Part shown: positions 32,316 to 43,946 of the stretch, in pieces
How the letters are laid out: every line of letters begins with the position of its first letter
Numbering within the stretch: the stretch's first letter is position 1
Source of the DNA: Adiantum capillus-veneris
Taxonomy: Eukaryota > Streptophyta > Polypodiopsida > Polypodiales > Pteridaceae
Direction: 5' to 3'
NCBI GenBank assembly: GCA_014529385.2
Contig: CM043971.1
Location: 58,640,209 to 58,704,208, forward strand
DNA: 64,000 nt
The notes under the pieces: generated by a model
The model's input: the letters and a program-made list of their open reading frames with translations, nothing else
Database searches by the model: none
Told to the model about the DNA's origin: nothing
Position numbers and translations under genes: made by a program

Positions 32316-33197
32316 TTCAACATGTTGTAATTTCTCACTAGGTCTTGTTAAGTGCTCTAAAGTGCATGGGAAACATTCACTGGTATAACTATAGACGTAT
32401 CTTGCTTGTATGTTTGCCCAATAAAGTGATGCCTAAATTATTGTATGTTGACACTCTTTTGTCAACTTACGCCGGTAGGTGAATTAACCATTACAAGGAA
32501 AGAAATGAGAGTGGAAGAAAGATGTCTTTGTTTTTGAAAGACTAGAATGACATGAGACTAAAAAGATACCTCCTCAGTATGCACCTAGCAAGTGGTACAT
32601 TATTGATTCCAATGGAAATGAGTTGGATTAAAGGCTCACTACAATTAGTTGTTAGGGTTTCACATGATACATGAGATTAGTGATGCTTCATTGTACGTGT
32701 TTTGGAGGAAGGAGGCGTGTGTTAACAGTCAATCTAGTCGTTACTTGTGCCATCAAAACTCCTAAGGAGATAAAGTTGGAGAAGCTAAGAGTGTAGGATG
32801 GAAACTTCATCTGATGAACGAAAGAGGTCTTACTTCTTTTTTTAAGGTGTGATATTTGCTACCAGCTGTCTTGGTCTTGGATGTCGCATTCTTCCAGAGA
32901 TTTCACTTCCCATCTTTTTGGTTACATTGATTTAGGATTGACATAACGAAATGGACTTATGTATCATTGAGAGAACTTGCGAGAGTTGAGAATTATCTCC
33001 AATCATTGTGTAGCTCCTTGAGCATTATGGCGACATTTCAGTAGCTAATATTTCAGTAGCGTCTTTGATTGCATCCTTTCTTCCTCAGTTTCTTACCACC
33101 TTCGACAGACAACTTTCTTGAAACCACCCTCCACCACCTGCATGCATCATATGATAACGTTTTTCATCTCTACATAACCATTATGCTTTGTGCTCAG
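32316..33197. other. No gene recognised; possible intron sequence
   Basis: T-rich, AT-rich sequence with no coherent frame and no repeat shared with the rest of the window. The 3' end (TTATGCTTTGTGCTCAG at 33181-33197) is a good pyrimidine-rich splice acceptor for the exon that follows. It may be unique host intron sequence. Confidence 0.45.
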
Positions 33198-33374
33198 GTA
33201 ACCATTGAAGTGTGGGACGTAGAGGATGATCAGCTATCTATGGCTACCAGCGTTGAACTCTCTCTGCCAATAACATGCTGCTCAGTTCTGCAAGCTCCTG
33301 AAAGTATTCTAGGATCAGCATCAACAAGATATCAGCAACATCCTTACCTTTTGGAAGCTTTAGACTTGCTTCTT
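33198..33374 (+). CDS. Candidate exon of an unidentified host gene (upstream exon)
   Basis: 177 bases, 59 codons, open in phase 0, bordered by TGCTCAG before and GTAAGA after, matching plant splice consensus. The peptide begins VTIEVWDVEDDQLSMATS and ends LLEALDLLL. The VWD element and the following exon (IIILKWD) suggest beta-propeller (WD-like) blades, but I cannot name the protein. No retroelement homology is apparent. The next exon starts after a 79-base intron, in the same phase. Whether this is a live gene with very long introns or a stranded fragment cannot be decided here. Confidence 0.55.
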
Positions 33375-33453
33375 GTAAGATGACCTCATGAGGCTTTTTC
33401 CCAATCATTTGATTTGTTTTTAGTCATCTTCTTAACCAAGCATATTTACCCAG

Positions 33454-33645
33454 GTTGTCGATAGTGAGGGTGAAATTATTATCCTTAAGTGGGATGCAAG
33501 TATAAGTGGACTTGCAGAATGCTCTCAGCTGCAAATTTTCAAGGCTGCTGGCATAGATTCATCGGCGGTGATCAACGAAACTATTCTATCAAAGCCACTT
33601 TTTATTTTTGATACCAAAGTCAAAGGCTTTCGATTAGAGTCTATG
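33454..33645 (+). CDS. Candidate exon of an unidentified host gene (downstream exon)
   Basis: 192 bases, 64 codons, open in phase 0, preceded by TTTACCCAG and followed by GTGTGTAC. The peptide starts VVDSEGEIIILKWDASISG and ends VKGFRLESM. Joined to the upstream exon it gives 123 uninterrupted residues, which is striking in a region where nearly every retroelement frame is broken. The flanking introns are AT-rich. Transcript data would be decisive. Nothing in the next 12 kb on this strand looks like a continuation. Confidence 0.55.
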
Positions 33646-34720
33646 GTGTGTACTCTTTTGTTTAGTAATGATTGACTAAATAAATCTGAATTTTGTAACA
33701 GACAGCAAACGTGACATGCTCATCTCAGCATGAGTTACGAGGCCCCACTTATTAAGTGACTGCATGTAGCACGCTCACTATTCGATCATGCAACTATGGT
33801 CAGCTCACTCGCTGGTGATGACTAGCTTACCTACGAAGGGAAAATAGCTGTCCAAGGAACAATTTCAATGCCTGAACATGACTTTCAACCCTAATTTTGA
33901 CTCAAAGAAAGTAATTCTCCTTTTAAACTGTCGTGGTAGTGCACCAGATAATGACTTGAGTACTATCACTTAACATGTAATGCCACACAAGCCTCCTCTA
34001 AGTCCGACTCTCTAACCTCATAGCTAGATGTAAAGTACCAACATCGTCCAATGTGCAAGCTTACCTTGAATATATAAGGCAATGCTTGCTGCATCATCCT
34101 TGCATGAGAGAGTTGCGCCAGATGCTGTGGGAGCTAACTAAATGCTCTTGCTTTGTAACCTCACTTCTAGAGCTATAGTACCAACATCCTCCAATGTGCA
34201 AGATAGAATCTATTCTGCACCACTCTTGCATGAGAGGTGCACAAGATGTTGTGGAAGCTAAGAAAATGTTCCTTATTTCTTTCCCTATAAGTTTGCATTG
34301 GTTTAGACCCACATCCCGGATTGGGTTCCTTCGAAATAAAGTGGTTTCTTCATAATGTTTTGAATTCTCATGGCATTGTTTGAACTTTGGTCCTTGCATC
34401 CCCATCTTTGCTTATTACCTGTCCAATAACAAATTGATGTTTATTTTCTAGTTGTTAAGCTTAGTGATTTATTCTTATTTTTTAGCACTAAATGAGGAGA
34501 ATTTTCCACCTCTTGTATCTGATAAGATTGTATATGCTAGGAGATCTGAAAGGTCGAAAATAACAAGGGGCTTTGTTTTGAGTTGAAGTATATGATATAT
34601 TTTTAGGATTACTTTTTTATAGTAATTGGCAATTTGAACATTTTATCTTGGGGTGTGTGTCCTCGAGGTGGCTACTTTGGAAACCTCTAGCTTGGTGATG
34701 GGTGGCAAGCAGCCAGGTTG
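33646..34720. repeat. Unassigned region with a diverged tandem duplication
   Basis: No gene seen. Two imperfect direct repeats of about 100-140 bases start near 34034 and 34179; both share AGTACCAACATC, TCCAATGTGCAAG, CTTGCATGAGAG and AGATG(C/T)TGTGG. The remainder is AT-rich and may be intron. Confidence 0.5.
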
Positions 34721-34729
34721 ACAGTTGAT

Positions 34730-35900
34730 GGACTACCTCAAGACTGTTTTTGTGGATATACCTGCACCCAGGATTGTGATTGACAAGAGGTTGCTTCAGG
34801 ATTCAATTTGAGACATCAATCAAGCTAAGTTTAGCTCCTACACGGAATCCCTATTTATGTGCTCAGTGTAGTCCTAGACAAAGTTTTCAAATGCTATCAC
34901 TTTGAGTAGAAAGGGGTGCTACACTCATAGAGGATTGTGGTTATAGGCAGACCAAATCAATGCCTTAGATGTCATGAGATGAGGCATCTGGTGAGGGATT
35001 GCCTGAGAGGGCGACAAGAGAGAGACTGGTCACAAGAGGGGATGACCCTCTCAGCTACAGAAGACCTACCAGAGTTCTACAAAAAGCAAGACCGTGGGCG
35101 ACCAGTGTGATAGGGACTAGAGAGCTTAGAGTTCGCAACAATAGTTGAGTGCTTAGCAGCAACAAAGACAGAGATAGAAGACCGGTAGAAAGGGGCAGGC
35201 ACAACCTATCCTTGTTTATAGATGAGTAGTGAGACAAAGGTTGGACAACCTAGAGTAGCCCCAGATAGTCCTTAGGAGGAGACCGTACCAGATCATGATT
35301 GAGAGGATGTTCCAAAGTAGCTAGATAGACAAATAGAGCATGAGGACCAGCATACAAAGGCGGTTAAGGATCATCCTGTGGTGCCCTTTGGATTCATTGA
35401 AGATCGAGTCGTAGGTCGCTCCATTTTGAGTTGGCTTCCACCAGCAGGATGATAATGATTCAGGGGGGTCAACCTACACTCCAGCTTGCCACAGAGCTCA
35501 CCCCCCAGGAGTGGTGTAGTGATAGAGAATGGTGTTGGGAGCTCGTCTGCGTCCTGACACTCTGGTTCATTTGGCGAGCCCGTTGCTTTCACATCTTTGA
35601 GACCCGCCATGTCCCACCGGCAGACTGTTTGTGACTTCTGGCTGGAGCTGATTCATACACTCACGGGACAGCTTGAGAGACATAAGGACAGCTCTGACCG
35701 CATGTGAGAGCGCCGAGAGGCTTTCTTGCGACTTTGGCACCCAGGGTCCTTCTCTATCTTGGTCCAAGGTGTTCCTAGAATGCATTACCGGCCACCAGTG
35801 TGGCTTTTCCTTCTCCCATCTCATGATTTAGCCCTTTTTGTAAATATTTTGTTTCCTCACTGGGAGAGTCTCCCCATGTTTCTGATGTAGCCCTCTTTAG
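34730..35900 (+). pseudogene. Degraded non-LTR element scraps (ORF1 zinc knuckle, ORF2 tail)
   Basis: Near 34940-35020 a frame reads GRPNQCLRCHEMRHLVRDCL, a perfect C-x2-C-x4-H-x4-C zinc knuckle of the type in plant LINE ORF1 proteins; upstream there is DIPAPRIVIDKRLLQDS. Near 35530-35610 LTLWFIWRARCFHIFET resembles the last part of plant LINE ORF2 (a W-x-IW-x-AR pattern). The RT in between is missing. This is a different LINE type from the (TC)n-tailed family. Evidence is short motifs only. Confidence 0.45.
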
Positions 35901-35961
35901 TAGAGGGGTTTGTAGCCCTATGGGCAGTTTTAGTAGCTAATGGAAGGATCTTTTTCTCGCA

Positions 35962-38358
35962 AAAAAAAGGGATGTTTTTGCTTGGTCTTACAAAGATTTG
36001 GAAGGAATCTGACCAGAACTTGGTGTCCACACTATCCCTCTGGTCGAGGGGGCAAATCCAATCAGGGGCCGAGCTTACAAGCTCAACCCCAAGTATGCAG
36101 AAGCTGTCAAACAAGAGCTAGAGAAAATGCAAGAAGCAGGGATCATTGTAGCTGGGAAGCACTCAGAGTGGCTATTACCCATGGTCATCGCACCCAAGAA
36201 GATATCCAATAAAATCCACACGTGTGTCGATTACCGCGCTTGAACAAGGTAAAAATTTCGGATGGTTTTCCCACACCCTTCACCGAACGCGTGCTCGAAG
36301 ATGTGGCGGGGCACAAACTTTACAATTTCATGGATGGGTTCAGTGGCTACAATCAGTTGGGCATTCATCTTGCTGATCAGATCAAAATTGCTTTTGTGAC
36401 TCCATGGGGTATTTTCATTTATACTAGAATGTCTTTTGGGCTGAAAAACGCTCCACTTTCATTCAATCTCATAATATATCTCATCTTTTATTGGTTGCTC
36501 ATTGATCATCTTCGCATATTCATGGATGATTTTCAACCTTCTCCGGCACTCAATGTTCCACCCTAATGGAGAATTTGGAGGAGCATCTCGCTCAGCTCTC
36601 TGTTGTCTTCCTCGGAAGCAGAGAGGCACGCCTGAAGCTCAACTCTAACAAATGTCAATTTTTTGGTCACTGAAGGTAGGCTTTTAGGCCATGTGGTGTC
36701 TGCTAAAGGTTTAGCCCCTGATCCTGATAATATAGTAGCCATTTTGTGGGTGCACCCCCCACATCAATCTCAAAGGTGTTCAGAGCTTTGTGGGCCACAC
36801 ATGATATCATCGCAGGTTCATTCGTATGTATGCAGACCACTAGAAGGTTTGGCTATTGTTTACGCTCTACAAAAATTCCGCCACTATTTATTAGGGGTTC
36901 ACTTCACAATTATTAATGATCATCATGCTCTCCGTTATCTACTCAATAAGCCGCAAGTTGCAAGTCGAGTGTAGCGATGGCTACTTGTATTTCAAGAGTT
37001 TTATTTCGAGGTGGTCCTCCATCCTTCAAGCATCACATCATGGCTGACCACCTCTCTCGCATTCAAACATGTGAAGAAGCTACAGGGATTGCGGAGGACT
37101 TTTCCGATAGCAGTCTCTTTAAGGTGGATACCACTTCAGAGTGGTACGGCGATGTATTGTATTTTCTATCCACTGGCCTATACCCAGAGAATGCATGTCC
37201 CATGCAAAAGAGAAGACTGCTGTTAAAGTCTGACCATTCACTCTAATTTAAGGCCAGCTCTATAAGTCTGGACTAGATGGTATTCTAAGGGCTTTGTCTC
37301 CCCCCTTGAAGGTGAACATATTCTAGAGAATGCCCACAGTGATCCCACTGGTGGCCATTATCCTGGTCACATCACCGCCCAGAAAGTTCTACATAGTGGA
37401 CTATGGTGGCCTTATGTGTTCAGGGATGCAATTTCTCATGTGAAGGTTTGTGATGTATGTGAGCATTGTGGACCTAAACCTATTAGGCAGTCCAACCACC
37501 CTTTACAGGTTTCAATGGCATGGTTACCTTTTGAACGATGGGGTTTAGAATTTGTGGGTTCAATTTATCCCCCGGCTCAACCAAGTAATCAAAATATCTA
37601 CAGATTATGCCACAAAGTGGGCAGAGGTACATGCAAAAACTGATTGCACTGGCAATATTGAGGCAAAGTTCTTATTTGAAAATATATTTTGCAGGTTTAG
37701 GTGCACCCTGGAGATCACTAGTGATCAGGGCAGTCACTTTGTCAATGAGCTGATTTCGACGTTGTTGACCAACTACAAGATTTTTCATCGCAAATCTTGC
37801 ACGTACTACCCAAGAGCCGATGGGCAGGCCGAAAGCACTAACAAGGTTCTTATCGCACTTCTACAGAAAGCATGCCATCTCCATCCAGCTTCATGGGCTC
37901 AGGCTATCCACGGCATCCTCTGGGCATATTGCACTTCTTTCAAAGAAACGACCAATCACACCCCTTTTCAGCTAGCCTTCGGCTTGGAAGCTATAGCCCT
38001 TTTTGAATTCAACTCAAGATCCCCTTGAGTAGGCAATCTTTGTGCCAATTGGGGTGTGGACTCCCTGCTGGAAGAAAGTAGATTGTTAGCTTCCGATGCT
38101 CTCCAAGCTAAACAGCTCCGTCGTAAAGCGTGGCATGATCGTCATCTTTGCAAGCCCAAATTAGGGCCTGGGTCCTTAGTGCTACTCTATGAGGCTCGCT
38201 ACCAAAGGAAGTCCAAAAAGCTCATCCCTGCTTGGCAAGGTCCCTGCAGAGTGCAGGAGATTTTACCCCAATGAGTCGTACGATAATCCACCATGGAAGG
38301 TGTTCCTCTGCCCCTAGTCAATGGGTCTCGAATTAAGCGCTTTCATTCTGCAAGTTGA
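35962..38358 (+). pseudogene. Tat-like pol: RT, RNase H, integrase
   Basis: RT blocks: LNPKYAEAVKQELEKMQEAG (36090-36145), MDGFSGYNQLGIH, MSFGLKNAP, and the catalytic box IFMDDF (36500-36545, intact). RNase H is internally deleted: the first catalytic strand is gone and only EGLAIVYALQKFRHYLLG and NDHHALRYLLNKPQ remain. Integrase shows CDVCEHCGPKP (zinc finger), FERWGLEFVG (Asp replaced by Glu), TSDQGSHFVNE and ADGQAESTNKV. A one-base loss at about 36240 puts a TGA after DYRA; further stops occur at 37245 and 38027. The frame ends near 38358. Confidence 0.9.
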
Positions 38359-39684
38359 CAAGCTCTACTATCTCCCGAATTTTCAGATTTGAATAGCCCC
38401 TAACTATCCATGTTCTAAATCCATCCTCTCTCATCCCCTCTCTTGCTTTGGGTAGGCCTACTCTGTGTGGTTGTTCTAGCTTTTGTATGTGGTTTCTCTA
38501 TCACTCCTTGTGTGGTTCGTATTGAATTTGCTTGTACAAAGTACCAAGTTCTATTCTGTTGTTCCTCTAACTTAACTTTGCTCGCTTCATTGCCTTTTTG
38601 TTTGGCCTACTCCCTCTCAACCTAAACTCTTACTAATTTTGTGCCACCCTTGTGCTTGCACTACTCATCCATCTCACACTTCTCTAGAGTTATTCCTTCT
38701 TTAACCACCCCCAGAACTAACAGCCCTCCCATGTTACTATCTCACATGTTACTAAGTCTCTCTTCACTCTCAGAGTATGTAACTTCTGGTGCTGCTTTTC
38801 AAAATGTTCCTTAACAATTCAATGTGCACGTTTATTAGATACAAAATGCATTCAATGGTTCAACTTACCTGTAACAAATTCTTCTTGGCCTCTTCAACTA
38901 TACTTCTATCTCTCTCGTGCCTCTCTCAACTCCCAAGTTTTGAGTTCTTGAGTTCCTCGCCAGCTACTACTCGTCCTCTGTAGCTTCTGCTTCTGAAAGC
39001 TCGACTATCCAGTGTCCTCTCCTTCTCGCCTTCTGGCCTCCTGGTTGCTCGCCTCGGCTCTCGGCTATCTCCCGTTCGCCAAGCTCGATCCTCGTTGCTC
39101 GTCCCTCTCCATTTGCCCTGGCTTGCCAGCCGCTCCTCCTTGCTCTTCCTTCAGCCCTAGCCATTCACCGTTGCCTTGGTGGTTGATCGCTCTTCCTAGC
39201 CTCTCCCAATTGACCATTCGCCCCTCGCCTCACCATTGCCCTTGCCATGGTTGGTCGCCTGCCTAGCCGCTCCCAATTGGCCATTCGCCCTCACCTCACC
39301 CCTCACCCTCATTATGGCTGGCCCTCGCCTCACCCTCACCTCGCCTAGCCATGGCTCGCCCCTCGCCATTTGCCAGGGTGGCTCGCCCTTCGCCATTCGC
39401 CTCGCCTCACCCTCGCCCTGGCCTAGCCATGGCTTGCCTCTTGCCATTCTTCAGGGTGGCCCTCAGTCGCCTTTTTCCATTCACCACTAGCCTGTATTTG
39501 TTAAAGAAAAAATCGCCCTTTTCCTTGGCCCCAATTAACCTCTGATTACACATCATCTTACATGGCAGATTTTTTAAAACACTCCCTTTCCACCGATTTC
39601 TTTTGCATTAATTGTCTCTTTCTCATAGCGCGTAAGCTGATACACTGCAATTGTGCCCTCGCTCTACTCTACCACACCCCTCCC
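38359..39684 (+). other. Tat-like region between pol and ORF X, with C-rich minisatellite
   Basis: No coherent frame. The first 600 bases are pyrimidine-rich. From about 39010 to 39470 the strand is made of CTCGCC, CCTAGCC, CCATTCGCC and CACCCTCGCC units, a degenerate minisatellite. It then passes into TTGTTAAAGAAAAAATCGCCC. The minus-strand relative has the same kind of tract at 53515-54050 in the same orientation relative to pol, so it belongs to the element. Confidence 0.75.
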
Positions 39685-40285
39685 TGTAGCCGGGCTACAG
39701 TGTCACTTCACAGGACAGACAGTTGGACAGTTGGTTACAGTTGGTCTAGTTGGTCTGGTTCAAACTGGACGGACCCTTTGGGCTGGGAGTGACACGTGGC
39801 AGGGTACCGACGGTGGTCTAGTGGACATCGTGGCCAGGTCACCACCACCACTCAGTTTGGAGATAGACTTAGCTGACTGGACATTTATGAGCCGTTGGTG
39901 GCTCTTTATGATGATTCATGTGAGTAGTAGCCGGGGGGTCAGGATCATCTGCTTCTTCAGTTTTGGTCCAGCATCGTTCGGGAGGTAAGGAGTCTTACAC
40001 AGAGCACTGCTTCACCATCCATGCACATCTGAGCCTCGACACCCCATTTGTACCAGTGAGCCCTGGGCTGGAGCTGAGTGTGCTGCCACGCCAGAGTCTG
40101 TACATGGTTCTTTGAGCTAGTCGAGTCCACATGTTCTGGTCCACTGTTGTGTCTCTGTTGTTATCCATTGTTTCTGTGTTTCATTCTGTTTTAGAGAGTT
40201 TTCATTTGTTTGAGTGAGATTGTCACGCACATTGCACTGAGGGGCACCCACACTGGAGAGAGCACGACACATTATCCGCGCTACA
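39685..40285 (+). mobile_element. Solo LTR of the Tat-like family, perfect TSD
   Basis: 601 bases from TGTAGCCGGGCTACAG to CCGCGCTACA, flanked by CTCCC at 39680-39684 and 40286-40290. The outer ends TGTAGC/GCTACA are inverted, and the 5' end itself can fold (TGTAGC-CGG-GCTACA). The perfect duplication argues that this is a solo LTR inserted into the larger element rather than its 5' LTR; no TGG-type primer site follows it. Confidence 0.82.
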
Positions 40286-40553
40286 CTCCCATCCACCCTT
40301 GCTACTCACAACGTGCTCAAGGCACATGCGTTGGCTTCTGGCTCCAGTTGGCTACAGTAGAGCACATGAATCCCCCTTGTGAGGGTTAGGACGATTGCAA
40401 TAAAATCCAGGTGCAGGTGTTAAGGTGTGGAAATTCGAGATTAATGTATCTTGGTGTGGAAATTTGTGACCTGCATAAGATGTACGCTTTTGAGGGAGCG
40501 CTTGCAATCTCTATGATACAATTAATCAATCAATTGTGGTCATCATCTACAAG
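40286..40553 (+). other. Leader sequence upstream of ORF X
   Basis: No gene. Part of it (near 40500-40553: CTATGATACAATTAATCAATCAA, then CATCATCTACAAG before ATG) resembles the 53227-53290 leader of the minus-strand copy. A splice acceptor could lie here, but I cannot single one out. Confidence 0.5.
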
Positions 40554-42431
40554 ATGGTTCTCACTCGAAATAAGGAGCAACACCTACTGTCTGAGCAAGA
40601 GTCCTCAGCCTCCTCCTCTAGGGACATCAATGGGAGCAAGTCGGACTACAAGCCTAGTTCAGAGCAACTATTAGCCGTAGAATCCTCAGATGAAGATTCA
40701 CTCCAATCTACAGCGGTCACGCCAGGTAAGATGACAACTCTACATATTCCTAGCCCCTTTGGTGCCCTCTCTACAGCACCATTTCTTATGCTTTATCACT
40801 TATAGGTACCAAGCCCACTACTGAAGGATGTTTTCTCTCAGCAGCAATTGATACACCTTGGTCTCCACAATCTTGCACTGGGTGATCTCTCTGGCAATAT
40901 TTCCAATGGTAAATTGAGTGCTTGTTAATCACTTTTCTGTTGCTCAATGGGGTGACTCTTATAGTTGAGGATGTCGGGTGTGCTATGGGGATAAGAAATG
41001 AGCCTGTACCTTGTCTACCACCAAAACGTTTTCCAATCTCTTCCTTAAGGACACTGCTAGTGCCTGCCAAGAGCTGTTGATGCACTCACATACAGAGTAT
41101 GTTAGGAACCAGCAGCTCTACTCCATCTTGCAGTATTACTTCTTACTTTTTTGTCTTTTGCCACTGTCTGCCCTACCCTTTTCACCACCTGCTCTTTAAG
41201 GTGCTGCAGGATAGGGCAAAGCAATTTTGGACCGAGAGAAAGGGAAGGCAGAAAATTTTAACTGCTATGCCGCTCCCATTATATATTGGGTGGCTCAAAA
41301 TATGCAAAAGAAAGAAGATGCTATTGCTTCTACTCAGTGAGATGATGACACTGAGCAGCCATGTCCATCCAAGAAGCCAAAAGGGAAAGGCAATCCACGC
41401 AAAAGGTCTAAGTTATTGAAATTCAATCGAAGAACTGTCAGTGTTACCTTTCTCAGAGTCTCATGTTAAAGTTTTCGAAGTCCGACCGCCGTTCCAAAAA
41501 CTGTTGCAGGGGCCACTTCGCTTGCCACCTCTACATTTACTCCGCTCATTGTCAACATTGCAAGCGCCGAGTCACACGTCCCAGTTGCCCCAGCAGTGCC
41601 ACCTACTATTAGCTCGCCCACTACGACGACATCGCCCCCTACTACTAGTGCAAGGGTACCTAACTCAGGGCAAGGTGATCCGTTTGTCAACATTTTGGCA
41701 CATGCCGACAGACTTCTAGGTGCGGATAGAAAGGCACTTCAAACTATTGTAGATGCAACGCTCACATTGCAGGGTACTCATGGCCTACATCGGGCAGTAT
41801 ATGACAGTATGCAAAGGGAAGTTCGAAGCCACATTCAAAGATCTATGGACAAGGATGTGTTGATTGCACAAACTCAAGATCGCATGAGAATTCTCAATAG
41901 ACAGGTGTAGGATCTCAAAAACATAGTCAAAATTTTACACATGCAGCTAAAATGATATGGCAATAGTTTTGAGCTTCCCTGCATAGTCAGTCAAGTGTGT
42001 CCCTCTTGCACCCAAGCACATTCCATAGTGGTTTCATAACCAGCACCATCCCTGACAACTGTTCCTCCAAGTACTACTAGTGTTGCTGCAGGGGCAATCC
42101 AAGAGCATACATCGATAGATAAGTCCGTGGGTTCACAGGGTACAAGGAAGCCAACAACTATCCACACCCGGGGTCAGCTTCATCTCAGTTTGGAGGACCA
42201 TTGGTAGCCTCACTCTCCCAGCCACCCTCGTCGCACCATGCTCCCTTTTACAGTGGCTTTCCCGGCTTTGTGCCATCAGCTGCTCCACCTTCTCACACTA
42301 CTTAGTCTGCTACTTATATGGCAGGGGCCGGTGCATCATATCCGGTGTACCCTCCTCCACCCTACGCCTGGCCTCCATCTCCCTACCTGCCATTCTACCC
42401 GCTCCCACCTCCACCGTTAGAACACCAGTAG
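40554..42431 (+). pseudogene. ORF X: conserved unknown protein of Tat-like element
   Basis: The start is the ATG at 40554 (MVLTRNKEQHLLSEQESSAS), matched by MVRTRNREKHLQSEEESSAS in the minus copy. An acidic Ser-rich N-terminus is followed by a helical middle (LKDVFSQQQLIHLGL; TFSNLFLKDTASACQELL; QLYSILQYYFLL), the block FNCYAAPIIYWVAQNMQ, a basic stretch, and a helical domain at 41692-41908 (HADRLLGADRKALQTIV; GLHRAVYDSMQREVRSHI). Then come CPSC (near 42000) and a proline/tyrosine tail ending WPPSPYLPFYPLPPPP. Frameshifts and stops break it (for example near 40802 and 41337). I know no family for it; it has no RT, integrase or clear membrane segment. Confidence 0.72.
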
Positions 42432-42544
42432 CTAGCCGCCCATGGGCGTCTTCATCCCTCCAGTGTACGCACCATAGTAGAGCTTCTGCAGATTTTACAA
42501 TACACCACTCTCAAAGACGGTGAGTGGTCTTGTGGTGGGCAACA

Positions 42545-43113
42545 CGTAGCTGCGTTACAGTGTCACTTTGCACGGAAAGACAACAGTTGGTCGTGGTCGT
42601 GGTTGTTGGTCGTGTGTTCACACTGGGTAGACTTGACACGTGGCAGGATAGATGACACCGTGGCTAGTCCTTCCCCGCCACAATTTGGAGATAGGCGCAG
42701 CTAGAATGTCAGGGATATTCGAGTTATCCGTTGGCTGTCTTTTTTGTATATATGCTCATATTTGCTTAGTCTTGGTATGTTGTTCTAGGTGGTTTTATGA
42801 GTCTTTAGTCTTGAGTCTAGTGTCGTTTGTTCAATCTAGCAGCACACATTTGTACTTTTCCTGCACATTTAAGCCTCGACACCCCCATTGTACCCGTGAG
42901 TTCTAGGCTTGGAGTTGAGTGTGCTGCCAGCCAGAGTCTGTACTGGTTCACATGAGTTAGTCGAGTCCCATGCTATTCAAAGTCTACTGTTGAGTCACTT
43001 GATTTGCTCTATTGTTCATTTTTACTGTGTTTTCATTCTATTGGAGTGAGGTTCATGCACAGTGCACTAAGGAGCACCCATAGTAGAGGCCACGACACAC
43101 TATTCCTGCTACA
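42545..43113 (+). repeat. 3' LTR of plus-strand Tat-like element
   Basis: 569 bases, starting CGTAGCTGCGTTACAG (the expected TG is mutated to CG) and ending TTCCTGCTACA. A GTCTTGTGGTGGGCAAC stretch just upstream is shared with the minus copy and probably acts as the plus-strand primer site. It aligns with 39685-40285 and reversed 50592-51151. Confidence 0.82.
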
Positions 43114-43249
43114 ATCGTATACTACATATCACTTTTCTACTGCGGAGATTTGTTGCAAATATCCTCGTCCACGAAACCCTCTCTTTATCATTGTAGATTG
43201 CTCACTCCAACCTCCAGGTCCGTCTTCCTTTCCACGAGCTGAGAGGGGG

Positions 43250-43767
43250 TGTTAAAGTTATGGCCTCTGTCTGGATTCGTCTAGTCGGTCCCAGTTTCTC
43301 CCAGAGACAATTGTTAGGGAGTAAGGGCTGTTTTGTGGATGTGTGTGGCCAGAGTGAGGTTGGTTTCTCATGTCGGGATGTTTCTAGCTATGTTTAGCTC
43401 GGGGTTTTGGCTTGCTTTCATAGCTGTTAGTAGACTCCTGCAGGCTGGGAGTAATTTTCCCAGCCTTGTGAGTTTTTTTCCAAAAGCCCACAAGGCTTCT
43501 GGTACCTGTTTTCACTTATTCTTCCCTATTTTCCCAGTCGTGGGGGTTGGTGGCCAGCTGGCGGACCTGGGGTCTAGGGAGTATTTAGAGTGGGCAAGGG
43601 TACCATAGGGAGACGGTGTGCGTAGGCCTTGGGTGCAAGGTGCCCCTTGGGGACAGCCCTAGGGTGATCCGATGCGCAATGGGAGAGTAGCCTTGCCGGT
43701 GTTTTTCATCAGCACCTTCTAGCGTTTTTGCATCCCACCAGTAGCGGTCACCATGACGAGGGCAACA
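43250..43767 (+). repeat. Possible copia-type LTR
   Basis: AGAGGGGGTG followed by TGTTAAAGTTATGGCC (43250) looks like a copia polypurine tract and LTR start. A sequence GAGGGCAACA at 43758-43767 could be the other end (TGTT...AACA). The flanking sequence 43114-43249 gives no clear copia protein, and no second LTR is present. Weak call. Confidence 0.35.
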
Positions 43768-43898
43768 CAATGGTGGATTTAATGGGCAGCAGGGAGACCT
43801 TCCTTGCGTTTTTCAAGGCATCTACATGGAGACGATGTGATCATCCAGATGCAGAGCACCACATCCGAGGTGCAGGCACAGGAGAGGAGATGTTCCAT

Positions 43899-43946
<48 letters not shown>

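Larger units (their letters stand above)
35962..43113 (+). mobile_element. Tat-like Ty3/gypsy element with downstream ORF X, plus strand
   Basis: Order: RT (truncated at its start), RNase H, integrase (to 38340), untranslated C-rich region (to 39684), ORF X (40554-42431), short spacer and 3' LTR (42545-43113). A solo LTR of the same family with a CTCCC duplication lies in the untranslated region (39685-40285). The minus-strand element at 50592-60138 has the same order. gag, protease and 5' LTR are missing. No chromodomain is present, unlike families A and B. Confidence 0.82.

Noticed and set aside
38967-39490. Arg/Gly- and Ser/Pro-rich ORFs in the C-rich tract
   Set aside because: Both strands are open because of the minisatellite composition; no conserved frame between the two Tat-like copies was seen.
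40554-42431. ORF X as a viral-type envelope gene
   Set aside because: No signal peptide or clear transmembrane anchor, and the tail is proline-rich and hydrophilic; position alone is not enough.
39685-43113. Short non-autonomous LTR element holding only ORF X
   Set aside because: The left LTR has its own CTCCC duplication and no primer site after it, and the minus copy shows ORF X directly downstream of pol with no LTR between.
43333-43608. 91-codon ORF downstream of the Tat-like LTR
   Set aside because: No recognised motif and it lies in a possible copia LTR; not supported as a gene.
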